DNA of 64,000 nt from Croceicoccus marinus (GCF_001661675.2 NZ_CP019602.1:2505501-2569500), one strand, 5' to 3'; positions 1-8,446 are shown, numbered from the stretch's first letter. Notes: generated from the sequence alone by a model not told the origin. Numbers and translations are program-made.

Positions 1-38
1 CCGACGCGGCCGCCAGTCAATCGGATCGGGTGCCGCGC

Positions 39-1796
39 CTACCCCCCGACTCCCGCGGCCCGCCGTTCCCCGGCGCGCCGCTCGCTCTTGCGCCGCCGCA
101 CCGGTGCGTCGAACAGCTGGATGCGCTCGCTCAGCATGCGGTTGCGGCCGCTGTTCTTGGCTTCGTACAGCAGGCGGTCGGCATGGGCATAGACCCGGCG
201 CAGCGTCGTCGCCACGCCCGGCGTCGTATCGACCAGCCCCAGCGAGGCGGTGATCGGCGCGTCGATCCCGTCGATCTCGTTCACGATGCGGATCGAGATC
301 GCCCGCCGCATCCGCTCGGCCCGCTCGACGATGTCGGGCCCGCGCATCAGCATCAGGAATTCCTCGCCCCCAAGGCGGAAGCTGATCGTGTCGGGATCGC
401 TCGACAACGCGGCCGCCGTTTCCTGCAGCACCCGGTCGCCCATCGCGTGGCCGTACTGGTCGTTCACCCGCTTGAAATGGTCGAGGTCGATCACCGCCAG
501 CGCGGTATAGCCGTCGGCGCGAAGATCGGGATAGCGCGCCTCAAGCGCCCGGCGGTTGAACATGCCCGTCAACGCGTCGCGGTCCACCAGCGAGGCCAGC
601 GAATCGATCCGCGCCTCCGCCTTGTCTCGGTCGCGGCGCAGCACCTCGAAGCGGTCGACCACGCCCAGCGCCGCCAGCACGATCTCGAACGCCAGCGTCA
701 GATAGATCAGCTGGTCGCCCCAATGCGGCACCGCATACAGCCCGAAGCTTCTCACGATACGCTCGAGCCCCAGGGCGATGATCGGCGCCCAGCCATAGAT
801 CTGGAACCACACCGCCCGGCTGCGCCGCCTTGCCGCCTGCCACATGACCGCCAGGAACAGCGCGATGATCGGCAGGAAGCCGACCAGATAGAGCTTGTTG
901 CCAAGGTCGCGCGTCGCCTCGATCGGCAGGCTGGCCCATGTGCCGAAGATCAGCGTGGCGACTCCCGTCCCCACCAGCAGGTCGCGCATCCGCCGGCTGA
1001 TCGCATGCGGCTCGATGAAATTGGCGCAGAACGCCGCGCCCGCCGCGACCATGCACAAAAAGGTCATATGGTTCAGGAATGCCAGCGCGCCGATCCCCAG
1101 GTTGGCGAACCGGTGGATGATCCCGCTCGACACCAGCAGATAGGCGTTCATGCCCAGCACCATCGCCATGTGCCACAGGATGAACCGCTCACGCAGTACG
1201 AGGTAGAACGCGTAATTATAGATCAGCGGCGCGAACAGCAGGCCGATCAGCATGGCCAGCAGGATCAGCATATGCGGCGACCAGCCCAGCGTCCCCTTGT
1301 CGCCCGTCGCCCGCTGCACGGCGCCTTCGGCCATCATTGCGCTGCTGCCCGCGCGCTCGACCGCCACCAGCACCGATGTCGCGTCGCCGGCATCGGGCAG
1401 CGGTATCGCGAAATTCGCGCCGTTCACGAATAGCCGGATGTCGTCCATCGCATAGCTGCGCCGCTGCAGGACCCGCTCGCCCGCCAGGGTGATCAGCGTG
1501 ATCCGGTCGAACCGCGATATGCTGGTGACGAAATGGGTCGCCCCGTCCGCGGCGCGCAGGTCTTCGGGCAGGAAGTGCAGCCAGCCGCGCGTCGCCCCCG
1601 ATCCGTAATCCAGGGATCCGCATGTCCACGGTATCGCGGCCAATTGCGCCGCGGAAACAAGCTGCTCTGGCGCGATGCCGCCGTCTGCATGGCAACTGGC
1701 GCGTATCGCCGTCTGCGCCCGCGCCTCTGCCGAGACGAAGAGCGCAATGACCAGCAACAAGGCTGTCGATGCGAATCTGCGAAGCCGGCCCCACAT
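39..1796 (-). CDS. 7TM membrane diguanylate cyclase (GGDEF)
   Basis: Predicted inner-membrane diguanylate cyclase of 585 aa that makes cyclic di-GMP from GTP. An N-terminal hydrophobic stretch ending near ARAQ looks like a signal peptide. It is followed by an extracytoplasmic segment of about 140 residues, a block of about seven hydrophobic helices (roughly 175-385, 7TMR-DISM-like), a short coiled linker and a GGDEF domain. The catalytic signature GGEEF is intact at residues 476-480, so activity is expected. The serine-rich sequence just before it lacks the arginine of the RxxD product-inhibition site. The C-terminus is very arginine-rich. The gene stands alone and is divergent from the flavin reductase. 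The ligand of the sensory half is unknown. Family is confident; the signal sensed is not known. Confidence 0.9.
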   Translation of the reverse strand: MWGRLRRFASTALLLVIALFVSAEARAQTAIRASCHADGGIAPEQLVSAAQLAAIPWTCGSLDYGSGATRGWLHFLPEDLRAADGATHFVTSISRFDRITLITLAGERVLQRRSYAMDDIRLFVNGANFAIPLPDAGDATSVLVAVERAGSSAMMAEGAVQRATGDKGTLGWSPHMLILLAMLIGLLFAPLIYNYAFYLVLRERFILWHMAMVLGMNAYLLVSSGIIHRFANLGIGALAFLNHMTFLCMVAAGAAFCANFIEPHAISRRMRDLLVGTGVATLIFGTWASLPIEATRDLGNKLYLVGFLPIIALFLAVMWQAARRRSRAVWFQIYGWAPIIALGLERIVRSFGLYAVPHWGDQLIYLTLAFEIVLAALGVVDRFEVLRRDRDKAEARIDSLASLVDRDALTGMFNRRALEARYPDLRADGYTALAVIDLDHFKRVNDQYGHAMGDRVLQETAAALSSDPDTISFRLGGEEFLMLMRGPDIVERAERMRRAISIRIVNEIDGIDAPITASLGLVDTTPGVATTLRRVYAHADRLLYEAKNSGRNRMLSERIQLFDAPVRRRKSERRAGERRAAGVGG

Positions 1797-1946
1797 GTCT
1801 GCATATTCGCACTGCAGCCCTACGGACCGGTTAACGGCGTGCCCGGTTGGGGCAACAATTGTACAGGCTGGCGCATTATCCGGTAGTTTATTGCGATTTC
1901 GGCGGCGCTCTGGTCATCGCGTGCGGCACTCGCTACCTCTCGTCTC

Positions 1947-2579
1947 ATGCAATTCGACATGAAATCGCTGGCCCCGGCGGATCGCTACCGCCTGCTGGTC
2001 AACACCGTCACCCCGCGCCCGATCGCCTGGGTCGTCAGCCGCAACGCCGACGGCCTGCTGAACGCCGCGCCCTACAGCTTCTTCAACGTGCTGGGCAGCG
2101 AACCGCCGCTGTGCGTGCTGGGCATCGGCCAGCGGGCCGAGGGCGATCCCAAGGACACCGCGCGCAATATCGTGGAATCGGGCGAGTTCACCGTGAACCT
2201 GGTGGGCGAGCATGACACGCGCATCATGGTCGACACTGCCGCCGAAGCACCCCGCGACGTCAGCGAGATCGACGTGCTGGGCATCACCACGCGCCCCGCC
2301 AGCCTGGTATCGACGCCGCTGATCGCCAGCGCCCCCGCGGCGCTGGAATGCCGGCTGTGGAAGCCGATCGACACCGGCGGCAATTTCACCATCATCCTGG
2401 GCGAGATCCTGGCGCTGCACATCGGCGACGAGTTCCTGTCCGGTCCCGACGACCGCCCCCGCGTCGATACCGAGGCGATGGGCCTGGTCGGCCGCGCGTT
2501 CGGCGCCGGCGGCTATATCCGCAACAAGGACACGTTCGAGGAAGCGCGCGTCGGCTGGCCGGTGCCGGACCGGGGCTGA
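1947..2579 (+). CDS. Flavin reductase-like FMN-binding protein
   Basis: A 210-aa cytoplasmic protein of the flavin reductase-like family (split-barrel FMN-binding fold). Family hallmarks are the N-terminal TPRPIAWV block and the following AAPYSFFNV segment, which in relatives line the FMN site. Members either reduce flavin for a partner monooxygenase or act as FMN proteins of unknown substrate; no partner oxygenase is next door, so the substrate cannot be named. The ATG at 1947 fits the length of the family. The gene is monocistronic, convergent with the Rrf2 regulator, and the 97-bp gap downstream holds a GC-rich hairpin without a T run. Confidence 0.82.
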   Translation: MQFDMKSLAPADRYRLLVNTVTPRPIAWVVSRNADGLLNAAPYSFFNVLGSEPPLCVLGIGQRAEGDPKDTARNIVESGEFTVNLVGEHDTRIMVDTAAEAPRDVSEIDVLGITTRPASLVSTPLIASAPAALECRLWKPIDTGGNFTIILGEILALHIGDEFLSGPDDRPRVDTEAMGLVGRAFGAGGYIRNKDTFEEARVGWPVPDRG

Positions 2580-2676
2580 GCTCCTTTCGGCAGCCGCCTT
2601 CCGGACTCCCGTCCGGCGCGCGCTGGGCATGTCGGCAAGCCGCCCTGCCAGGAAGGCCGCCCCGCAGCGGCCGTGA

Positions 2677-3180
2677 TCAGGCCCCGTCGACCGTTTCGGA
2701 CAGAGACGAAGGCCGTCCGACCGGCGCGGCCATCTTCGTTTCGGCGGGCAAGGGCGCGCCCGGACCGTGCGCAACGGCATCGGCAAGACTTTTGCTGTCG
2801 AGGACGCCGAGAAAAGCGCTCATCGCCTCTCCCAGGACAGGCTTCAGGCCGCAGCCGCGATACAGAACGCAATTGCCGCAATCGGCTGGCTGCAGGGTTG
2901 GCTCGAACGCTCGCACCACCTCTCCCACGGTGATGCTCGCCGGGTCGCGTGCCAGCCAGAAACCGCCGCCGCGGCCGCGCGCCGTGACGATCAGACCCAT
3001 CGTGGCCAGCTGGTTCACCACCTTCATCAGATGGTTGCGCGACACGTCGTGCACCGCGGCCACATCGGCAATCGCCAGCCGCGCGCCGGGATGGGCGGCG
3101 GCATGCAGGAGGACGCGCAATGCGTAGTCGGTCTGCAAGGTGAGCTTGATGGCGTCTACTCCTGAAGATGCATCTTGCAT
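2677..3180 (-). CDS. Rrf2-family regulator, NsrR-like
   Basis: Rrf2-family winged-helix repressor, 167 aa from the ATG at 3180. The N-terminal winged helix begins KLTLQTDYALR and is followed by the RNHLMKV recognition helix. The C-terminal half carries three cysteines in CGNCVLYRGC (C-x2-C-x5-C), the expected ligands of a nitric-oxide-sensitive Fe-S cluster. A perfect NsrR-type operator lies directly upstream and a globin is divergently transcribed, so an NO-sensing, autoregulated repressor is the best inference. Start problem: homologues begin at the residue here encoded by ATC at 3150-3148, which has a CAGGAG ribosome-binding site eight bases upstream; the ATG at 3180 sits inside the operator without an obvious RBS. 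The true protein may therefore be 157 aa. Family is firm; NsrR function is inferred. Confidence 0.88.
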   Translation of the reverse strand: MQDASSGVDAIKLTLQTDYALRVLLHAAAHPGARLAIADVAAVHDVSRNHLMKVVNQLATMGLIVTARGRGGGFWLARDPASITVGEVVRAFEPTLQPADCGNCVLYRGCGLKPVLGEAMSAFLGVLDSKSLADAVAHGPGAPLPAETKMAAPVGRPSSLSETVDGA

Positions 3181-3187
3181 GCATCTT
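3165..3187. promoter_or_regulatory. NsrR-type operator, perfect inverted repeat
   Basis: The sequence reads AAGATGCAT, five bases, ATGCATCTT: a perfect 9-5-9 inverted repeat. It matches the known NsrR consensus (inverted AAGATGCATTT half-sites) in the outer nine bases of each arm. It lies between the Rrf2 regulator and the globin gene and overlaps the leader of the regulator, so it could repress both directions. Confidence 0.85.
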
Positions 3188-3198
3188 ATGCCGTGCTA

Positions 3199-3221
3199 AA
3201 CATGCATTATAGCTGCATCAA
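3199..3221. promoter_or_regulatory. Second NsrR-like site overlapping a -10 element
   Basis: The sequence reads AACATGCAT, five bases, CTGCATCAA. This is an imperfect copy of the operator with the same 9-5-9 geometry, 34 bp from the perfect site. On the minus strand the sequence TATAAT (3211-3206) lies inside it and is a plausible -10 element for the regulator gene; the region 17 bp upstream is a weak -35. It sits 14 bp before the globin start codon. Confidence 0.55.
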
Positions 3222-3234
3222 TAAAGGATTCGCA

Positions 3235-3687
3235 ATGGCTCGCACACTGTCACCCGAGACTATGGCCACCGTTAAGGCGACCGCCCCCGCGCTCAGGCAG
3301 CATGGTCTGGCGATCACCGAGCGCATGTACGAACGGATGTTTGCCACCCACCCGGAGGTCGAGGCGATGTTCGACAAGGCAGCGCAGAAATCGGGCGAAC
3401 AGCCCAAGCGGCTGGCGGGTGCCATCCTTGCCTATGCCGAAAACGTCGACAAGCTCGAAAACCTGAGCGGGCCGGTGATGCGCATGGCGCAGCGCCATGT
3501 CGAAACGCATGTCAAACCGGAACATTATCCGATCGTCGCGGACAATCTGCTCGCCGCGATCAAGGATGTGCTGGGGGACGCCGCCACCGACGATATCCTC
3601 GAAGCCTGGGCCGAGGCATACTGGTTCCTGGCCGACATACTGATCGCAAAGGAACACGAGCTTTACGCCGACCAACCCTCTGCCTGA
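3235..3687 (+). CDS. Single-domain bacterial globin (VHb-like)
   Basis: A 150-aa single-domain haemoglobin close to Vitreoscilla haemoglobin throughout; for example the C-terminal DVLGDAATDDIL block is typical. Haem-pocket residues are visible: proximal His88 in QRHVETH, Tyr32 at the B10 position, Phe46 at CD1, and the EQPK segment where VHb keeps its distal glutamine. There is no reductase domain, unlike flavohaemoglobin Hmp, so NO dioxygenation or O2 delivery would need a separate reductase. The flavin reductase-like gene at 1947 is a nearby but unproven candidate. The ATG at 3235 follows AAAGGA. It probably forms a two-gene operon with the DUF1971 gene 13 bp downstream, under the NsrR-type operator. 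Confidence 0.93.
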   Translation: MARTLSPETMATVKATAPALRQHGLAITERMYERMFATHPEVEAMFDKAAQKSGEQPKRLAGAILAYAENVDKLENLSGPVMRMAQRHVETHVKPEHYPIVADNLLAAIKDVLGDAATDDILEAWAEAYWFLADILIAKEHELYADQPSA

Positions 3688-3700
3688 TCGGTGACGCACC

Positions 3701-3979
3701 ATGACCGAACCCTATAAATCGACGCCGGAATTCGACCAGGACAGCCTGCCCGACGCCCTGCGCAAGGCCCATAGCACCAAGGAAGGCGTCTGGGGCCTGC
3801 TGGTGGTCGGCAAGGGTGCGGTCCGGCTGGTCTTCCACGAACCCCGACGCGAGGTTTCGGTCCGGCCGGGCCAACCGGCGGTCATTCCGCCCCAGGCCGT
3901 GCATCATGTCGAAACCGACGGACCGATGCTGATGCATGTCGAGTTTCACACGCACGACCCATCGTCGGCCGCGGGCTGA
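3701..3979 (+). CDS. DUF1971 (YeaR/TehB-like cupin) protein
   Basis: A 92-aa small beta-barrel protein of the DUF1971 family (YeaR-like). Visible features are the cupin-like VIPPQAVHHVE stretch and the following HVEFHTHD, which give a cluster of histidines able to bind a metal. In enterobacteria the DUF1971 gene yeaR is a member of the NsrR regulon, so its place here directly behind an NsrR-controlled globin supports a shared nitrosative-stress role. The biochemical activity is not established. The gene begins 13 bp after the globin stop and is probably cotranscribed. Confidence 0.85.
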   Translation: MTEPYKSTPEFDQDSLPDALRKAHSTKEGVWGLLVVGKGAVRLVFHEPRREVSVRPGQPAVIPPQAVHHVETDGPMLMHVEFHTHDPSSAAG

Positions 3980-4260
3980 CGCCTCGGCCGGAAACCTTGC
4001 GCCGCGCCGCCGGCAGGCCCCGCAAACGCGTTGCCGCGCCTGACCAGGGCAAGCCGCTTTTCGCTGTCCTACAGCCCGACCGGACGATAGGCATTCGATG
4101 GCCCGGCTCTTTCCCATCGTCTGCTTTCTCTCGCCCCCCATGGTGTCAACCACGGGCCCACAAAGCCCGCATTTGCGCGCCATGCGGCCGGGTGACAGCA
4201 CCTGTAGGATGTGTCGCCTGTGTCAACCGAAGACGGTGCCGACCGCAGGCAGACGCGATG
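3980..4260. other. Intergenic region, possible structured RNA
   Basis: A 281-bp gap between the convergent DUF1971 and ftsK genes. On the minus strand there are two TTGACA hexamers (near 4219 and 4145) and several short hairpins, including GCTGT-AGG-ACAGC near 4065-4077 and two mutually exclusive pairings around GACGATGG, CCATCG and CTATCGTC (about 4085-4123). No known RNA family is recognised and no convincing T-run terminator is seen. A small leftward RNA is possible, but evidence is weak. Confidence 0.2.
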
Positions 4261-6663
4261 CTACAGCGCCTGCCCGTCGCGGTCGCGATAGATCTCGCGC
4301 CGGCCGACATGGTTGGCCGGGCCGACCAGCCCGTCCTTCTCCATGCGCTCGATCCACTTGGACGCGGTGTTGTATCCGACGCCCATCTGCCGCTGGATCC
4401 AGCTGGCCGATGCCTTCTGGTTCTCGAACACCATCTGGCACACCTGCATGTACTTGCGGTCGTCCGGATTGTCCGCCGCGCCGTCCAGGTCATCGAAGGC
4501 GAAACCGCCGCCGTCCTCCGGCTCCTCGGTCACGCTGTCGACATAGGCGGGCTCTCCCTGCCCGCGCCAGAATTCGGCCACGGCCTCCACTTCCTCGTCC
4601 GACACGAACGGGCCGTGGACGCGGGTGATCGGACGGCTCGACGCCTTGTAGAGCATGTCGCCCTTGCCCAGCAGCTGCTCCGCCCCCTGTTCGCCAAGGA
4701 TGGTGCGGCTGTCGATCCGGCTGGTCACATGGAACGAGATCCGGGTCGGCATGTTCGCCTTGATGACGCCGGTGATGACATCGACCGACGGGCGCTGCGT
4801 CGCCATGATCAAATGGATGCCCGCAGCACGCGATTTCTGGCTCAGGCGCTGGATCAGCACCTCGATCTCCTTGCCGACCGTGATCATGAGGTCGGCCAGC
4901 TCGTCCACCACCAGCACGATCTGGGGCAGCACCTCGTAGTCCAGCTGTTCTTCCTCGAACATCTCCTCGCCGGTTTCGGGGTCGAAGCCGGTCTGGACGC
5001 GGCGGCCCAGCGGCTTGCCCTTCGACGCGGCATTGCGGACCCGGTCGTTGAAGCTGACCAGGTTGCGCGCCCCGATGCTCGACATCATGCGATAGCGGCG
5101 CTCCATCTCCTCGACCGCCCATTTCAGCGCGCGCACCGATTTCGGCGGCTCGGTCACCACCGGCGACAGCAGATGCGGAATGTCGTCATAGCTCTTGAGT
5201 TCGAGCACCTTGGGATCGATCAGGATCAGGCGCACTTCCTCTGGCGTGAAATTGTAGAGGAGCGACAGCAGGATGCAGTTGAGCCCGACCGACTTGCCCG
5301 AACCGGTTGTGCCCGCGACCAGCAGATGCGGCATGGCGGCAAGATCGGCGACGATCGGCTCGCCCGCGATATCCTTGCCCAGGATGATCGGCAGCATGCC
5401 CTTGTGATCGACAAAGGCCTCGCTGGTGATCAGCTCGCGCAGCGCCACGGTCTGCCGGTCGGCATTGGGCAGCTCGATGCCCATGACGGTCTTGCCCGGA
5501 ATGGCCGAGACGCGCGCCGAAATCGCGCTCATGTTGCGGGCGATGTCCTCGGCAAGGCCAATGACGCGGGCCGCCTTGATGCCGGGCGCAGGCTCAAGCT
5601 CGTACATGGTCACGACCGGGCCGGTGCGAACCGCGGTGATCTCGCCCTTGACGTTGAAGTCCTCCAGCACCGTTTCGAGCAGGCGGGCATTGGCTTCCAG
5701 CGCGGACTTGTCGATCACCTTGCCGGTCTGATCCGGGACCTCGGCCAGCAGGTCGGCGCTGGGCAGCTGGAAATCCTGTCCGAACAATTCGCGCTGCTTG
5801 GGCTTCTTGGGCGCAGCGGCAGGCCTTGGCGCCGAGGACGGATCGGCAATCTCGGGCGCGCGGCGCGGCGCCGGTTCGGCCTGATTGTCAGAAGGCGCGT
5901 CCTCGTCCCCGGCCCCGTCGCGGGCAGGCGCCCGTTCCGCCGCCGGTTTCGGCTGGCGCGCGGGGCGCGGCATGGCCTCGCCCTCGGCCTTGGGTTCGCG
6001 CCGCAATGCATGGGGCAGGGTCAGCAGACCGGCCCAGTCGATCGCGAACACGCGCCCCGCCAGCCCGGCGCCCGCCGCCAGCGCGACGATCGCCAGCGCC
6101 AGTACCAGCCAGTCCGACCAGGGTTCGCCCGCCAGCCCCGCCAGCGACTGGATCGCCCTGGCACCCAGCAGGCCCGACAGCCCGCCAAGGCCCGCCGGCA
6201 TGTCCCACACCGGCCCGTCGATCAGCAGCGTCAGCACGCTGGACAGCAGCAGCATCGCGGCGACCAGCATCAGCAGGGGCCGGCCCCAGCGGCGCTTCCA
6301 GCCAGGCCGCGATTCGTCTTCCTCATGCTCGGCCATTTGCCACAGCCGCCGGGCAAAGACGTAGAGCAGCGGCAGCAGCAGCACCGCCATGGCGCCGAAC
6401 AGCATGAACAGCAGGTCCGCGGCAACCGCGCCCGCCCCGCCCATCCAGTTCTGCGCCCGCCCGCCCGCGGCGGTGGAAAGCGACGGATCGGTCTGCGAAT
6501 AGCTGGCCATCGCCAGCGCCAGGAACACGGCAAGCAGGATCAGCGCCACCGCGCCGACAAGCTCGGCGCTGCGGTTGAAGCTGGCCCGCATCGCCGCGCG
6601 CCAGTCAAGGTTCCGATTGGCCATGCCTCGTCCGGCAGGCGCGTGATTTGCGCGTGTCGCCAT
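4261..6663 (-). CDS. ftsK: DNA translocase FtsK
   Basis: An 800-aa septal DNA translocase that pumps chromosome ends and supports dimer resolution during division. Four N-terminal hydrophobic helices (about residues 35-205) anchor it in the membrane. A Pro/Ala-rich linker follows (about 220-290). The hexameric motor has Walker A GTTGSGKS at 451-458 and Walker B LILIDPK, and a C-terminal gamma winged helix (GYNTASKWIERMEKDG) would read the polarity sequences. The linker is short compared with gamma-proteobacterial FtsK, as usual in alphaproteobacteria. Start: the ATG at 6663 is preceded by GAAGGGAAGG. The 145-bp upstream gap holds three TGTGGA motifs. It is essentially a complete, ordinary ortholog. 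Confidence 0.97.
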   Translation of the reverse strand: MATRANHAPAGRGMANRNLDWRAAMRASFNRSAELVGAVALILLAVFLALAMASYSQTDPSLSTAAGGRAQNWMGGAGAVAADLLFMLFGAMAVLLLPLLYVFARRLWQMAEHEEDESRPGWKRRWGRPLLMLVAAMLLLSSVLTLLIDGPVWDMPAGLGGLSGLLGARAIQSLAGLAGEPWSDWLVLALAIVALAAGAGLAGRVFAIDWAGLLTLPHALRREPKAEGEAMPRPARQPKPAAERAPARDGAGDEDAPSDNQAEPAPRRAPEIADPSSAPRPAAAPKKPKQRELFGQDFQLPSADLLAEVPDQTGKVIDKSALEANARLLETVLEDFNVKGEITAVRTGPVVTMYELEPAPGIKAARVIGLAEDIARNMSAISARVSAIPGKTVMGIELPNADRQTVALRELITSEAFVDHKGMLPIILGKDIAGEPIVADLAAMPHLLVAGTTGSGKSVGLNCILLSLLYNFTPEEVRLILIDPKVLELKSYDDIPHLLSPVVTEPPKSVRALKWAVEEMERRYRMMSSIGARNLVSFNDRVRNAASKGKPLGRRVQTGFDPETGEEMFEEEQLDYEVLPQIVLVVDELADLMITVGKEIEVLIQRLSQKSRAAGIHLIMATQRPSVDVITGVIKANMPTRISFHVTSRIDSRTILGEQGAEQLLGKGDMLYKASSRPITRVHGPFVSDEEVEAVAEFWRGQGEPAYVDSVTEEPEDGGGFAFDDLDGAADNPDDRKYMQVCQMVFENQKASASWIQRQMGVGYNTASKWIERMEKDGLVGPANHVGRREIYRDRDGQAL

Positions 6664-6808
6664 CGCGCCTTCCCTTCAGTCTGTGGCGGGTGAACAGTCG
6701 CCGATTATCGGCGCAGGGGAAATCAGGGTCAATCGCCCGGCGGGTTTGCCGGCGATCTGTGGATTACCTGTGCGGCATGCTGTGGAAAGCCCTGTGGACG
6801 GGCGGGGG

Positions 6809-7342
6809 TCAAGCTGCGGACAGACCGTCGATGGCCGCCCATCCATGGACATGCTCCACCCGGCGGAAAGCGCGGAAGCGGGAAGCGTCCATTCCGCCCA
6901 GCAGGATCGCGGGGCACCCGGCCCGCCGCGCCAGCAGCAAGGCCTGTACCGGTCCCAGCGATCGTGCCCCGGGATGCGAAGCGGTGGCGAAGACCGGCGA
7001 GACAAACACGGCGTCCGCACCCGATCTTCGCGCCGCGGCGAGTTCCCGCATCGAATGCGCGGTGGCAAGCCTCAGCAGTCCTTCAGCGCCTGCGATCCGG
7101 CCGGGCGCGCCATAGATCGCATCCGCACCCCAGGCCCTCGCCTGCCGGGCCGGAGCGGACAGCGCCACGACATGCCCTCGGCCGCGGGCGATGGCAGCCA
7201 GCCGCCCGAAGCGCGCCTGCCGCCGGACGGGATCGAGGTGATAATGCCGGTAAACGAACCCGCTCCCCCGGGGCAGGCGGCGCAGGGTTTGTTCCAGAGC
7301 GGCATCGTTGCGCGCGTCGCTCAGCAGCCAGATCTTTGGCAT
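6809..7342 (-). CDS. ThiE/TenI-like thiamine-phosphate synthase family protein
   Basis: About 177 aa from the ATG at 7342; a GTG at 7375 would add 11 residues. The sequence resembles the thiamine-phosphate synthase/TenI TIM-barrel family: WLLSDARN at the start, a GADAVFVSPVF core near the middle and AILLGGMD at the position of the family phosphate-binding loop. Canonical ThiE contacts near the N-terminus (the KD pair binding pyrophosphate) are not evident, so it may be a divergent TenI-like protein rather than a true synthase. It is divergent from the YggS gene 56 bp away, and no other thiamine gene is in view. The fold assignment is good; the reaction is uncertain. Confidence 0.7.
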   Translation of the reverse strand: MPKIWLLSDARNDAALEQTLRRLPRGSGFVYRHYHLDPVRRQARFGRLAAIARGRGHVVALSAPARQARAWGADAIYGAPGRIAGAEGLLRLATAHSMRELAAARRSGADAVFVSPVFATASHPGARSLGPVQALLLARRAGCPAILLGGMDASRFRAFRRVEHVHGWAAIDGLSAA

Positions 7343-7397
7343 GGCGCGATGCTTGGGGGGCTGGCGGATCGTCACGCCCTCGCTATAGCAGCGCGCG

Positions 7398-8123
7398 ATG
7401 ACCGTGCCAGCGCTTCAGGAAACCCGCGACAGGATCGCCCACGCCGCCAGCATAGCCCGCCGCAAGCCGGCGGACGTGGCACTGGTCGCAGTCTCCAAGA
7501 CCCATCCGGCAGAGCGGATCCGCCCTCTGCTTCAGGATGGCCAGCGCATGTTCGGCGAGAACCGCGTGCAGGAAGCGCAGGACAAATGGCCGGCGCTTTG
7601 CGAGGAGTTCCCCGATACCAGCCTGCATCTGGTCGGCCAGCTGCAGTCGAACAAGGCGGACAATGCCGTTGCGCTGTTCGATGCGATCCATTCGCTCGAC
7701 CGCCCCAGCCTTGTGAAGGCATTGGCTAAGGCGATGGACAAGGCGGACCGCCGCGTACCCTGTTTCGTCCAGGTCAATATCGGCGGCGAGGAGCAGAAGG
7801 GCGGCTGCGCCATCGCGGACACGCCAGCCCTGCTGACGCAGGCGCGCGATGCCGGGATCGATATCGCCGGCCTGATGTGCGTGCCGCCACTGGAGGTCGA
7901 GCCTGCGCCTTTTTTCGCGCTTCTGGCCAGGATCGCTGCCGATCACGGCATTACCGGCCTGTCTATGGGTATGAGCAGCGATTTCGAGACTGCAATCATG
8001 CTGGGCGCCACTCATGTCCGCGTCGGGTCCGCCCTGTTCGGCACACGCGAGTACACGAAGCGGAACGTCGGCTTGCCTCTACCGTTCATCCGGGAAAAGA
8101 GGAGCCAACATGGACAATCTTGA
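7398..8123 (+). CDS. YggS-family pyridoxal-phosphate homeostasis protein
   Basis: A 241-aa PLP-binding protein of the YggS/PROSC family. It has no known catalytic reaction but keeps free pyridoxal phosphate and amino-acid pools balanced. The PLP lysine is Lys34 in VAVSKTHP. The phosphate-binding end of the barrel is visible as LSMGMSSDFETAI and the closing HVRVGSALFG. Length and order of motifs are normal. The 3' end overlaps the downstream acetyltransferase gene by 14 bases, so the two are probably cotranscribed. Confidence 0.93.
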   Translation: MTVPALQETRDRIAHAASIARRKPADVALVAVSKTHPAERIRPLLQDGQRMFGENRVQEAQDKWPALCEEFPDTSLHLVGQLQSNKADNAVALFDAIHSLDRPSLVKALAKAMDKADRRVPCFVQVNIGGEEQKGGCAIADTPALLTQARDAGIDIAGLMCVPPLEVEPAPFFALLARIAADHGITGLSMGMSSDFETAIMLGATHVRVGSALFGTREYTKRNVGLPLPFIREKRSQHGQS

Positions 8124-8400
8124 AATCACCCGCCACGACGAGGAAACCCGCGGCGAATATCGCGCCCATCCTTCGGACAGTGACGCGATCGGCCGCCTGA
8201 CCTACAAGAAGAACGGCGACGTCTATGTCGCCGACCACACGCTCGTCCCGCCGGAAATCGGGGGGCGCGGCATCGCGGCGAAGCTGGTGGAAGCACTGAT
8301 CGCCGATGCGCGCGACGAAGGGTTCAAGATCGTGCCGCAATGTTCCTATGTCGATGCCGCTTTCAGGCGCCATCCCGACTGGTCGGACCTGCGCGCCTGA
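8110..8400 (+). CDS. Small GNAT-like N-acetyltransferase
   Basis: A 96-aa single-domain GNAT-like acetyltransferase of the short YjdJ type. It shows the core strand HTLVPPEIGGRGIAAKLVEA, in which GGRGIA is the acetyl-CoA pyrophosphate-binding loop, and the family-typical CSYVDAAFRRHP end. The substrate is unknown. Start: ATG at 8110 with AGAGGAG eight bases upstream, lying inside the end of the YggS gene (14-base overlap, different frame), which suggests translational coupling. Confidence 0.85.
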   Translation: MDNLEITRHDEETRGEYRAHPSDSDAIGRLTYKKNGDVYVADHTLVPPEIGGRGIAAKLVEALIADARDEGFKIVPQCSYVDAAFRRHPDWSDLRA

Positions 8401-8446
8401 TCGCGACAGTCGGCGAAGCCTTCATCGACCCGCCAGACTTCCAATA

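Noticed and set aside
2595..2625. Terminator between the flavin reductase and Rrf2 genes
   Set aside because: The hairpin CCGGAC-TCCC-GTCCGG has no T run on either strand.
3997..6693. A 898-codon frame antisense to ftsK
   Set aside because: Same cause. FtsK motifs read cleanly on the minus strand.
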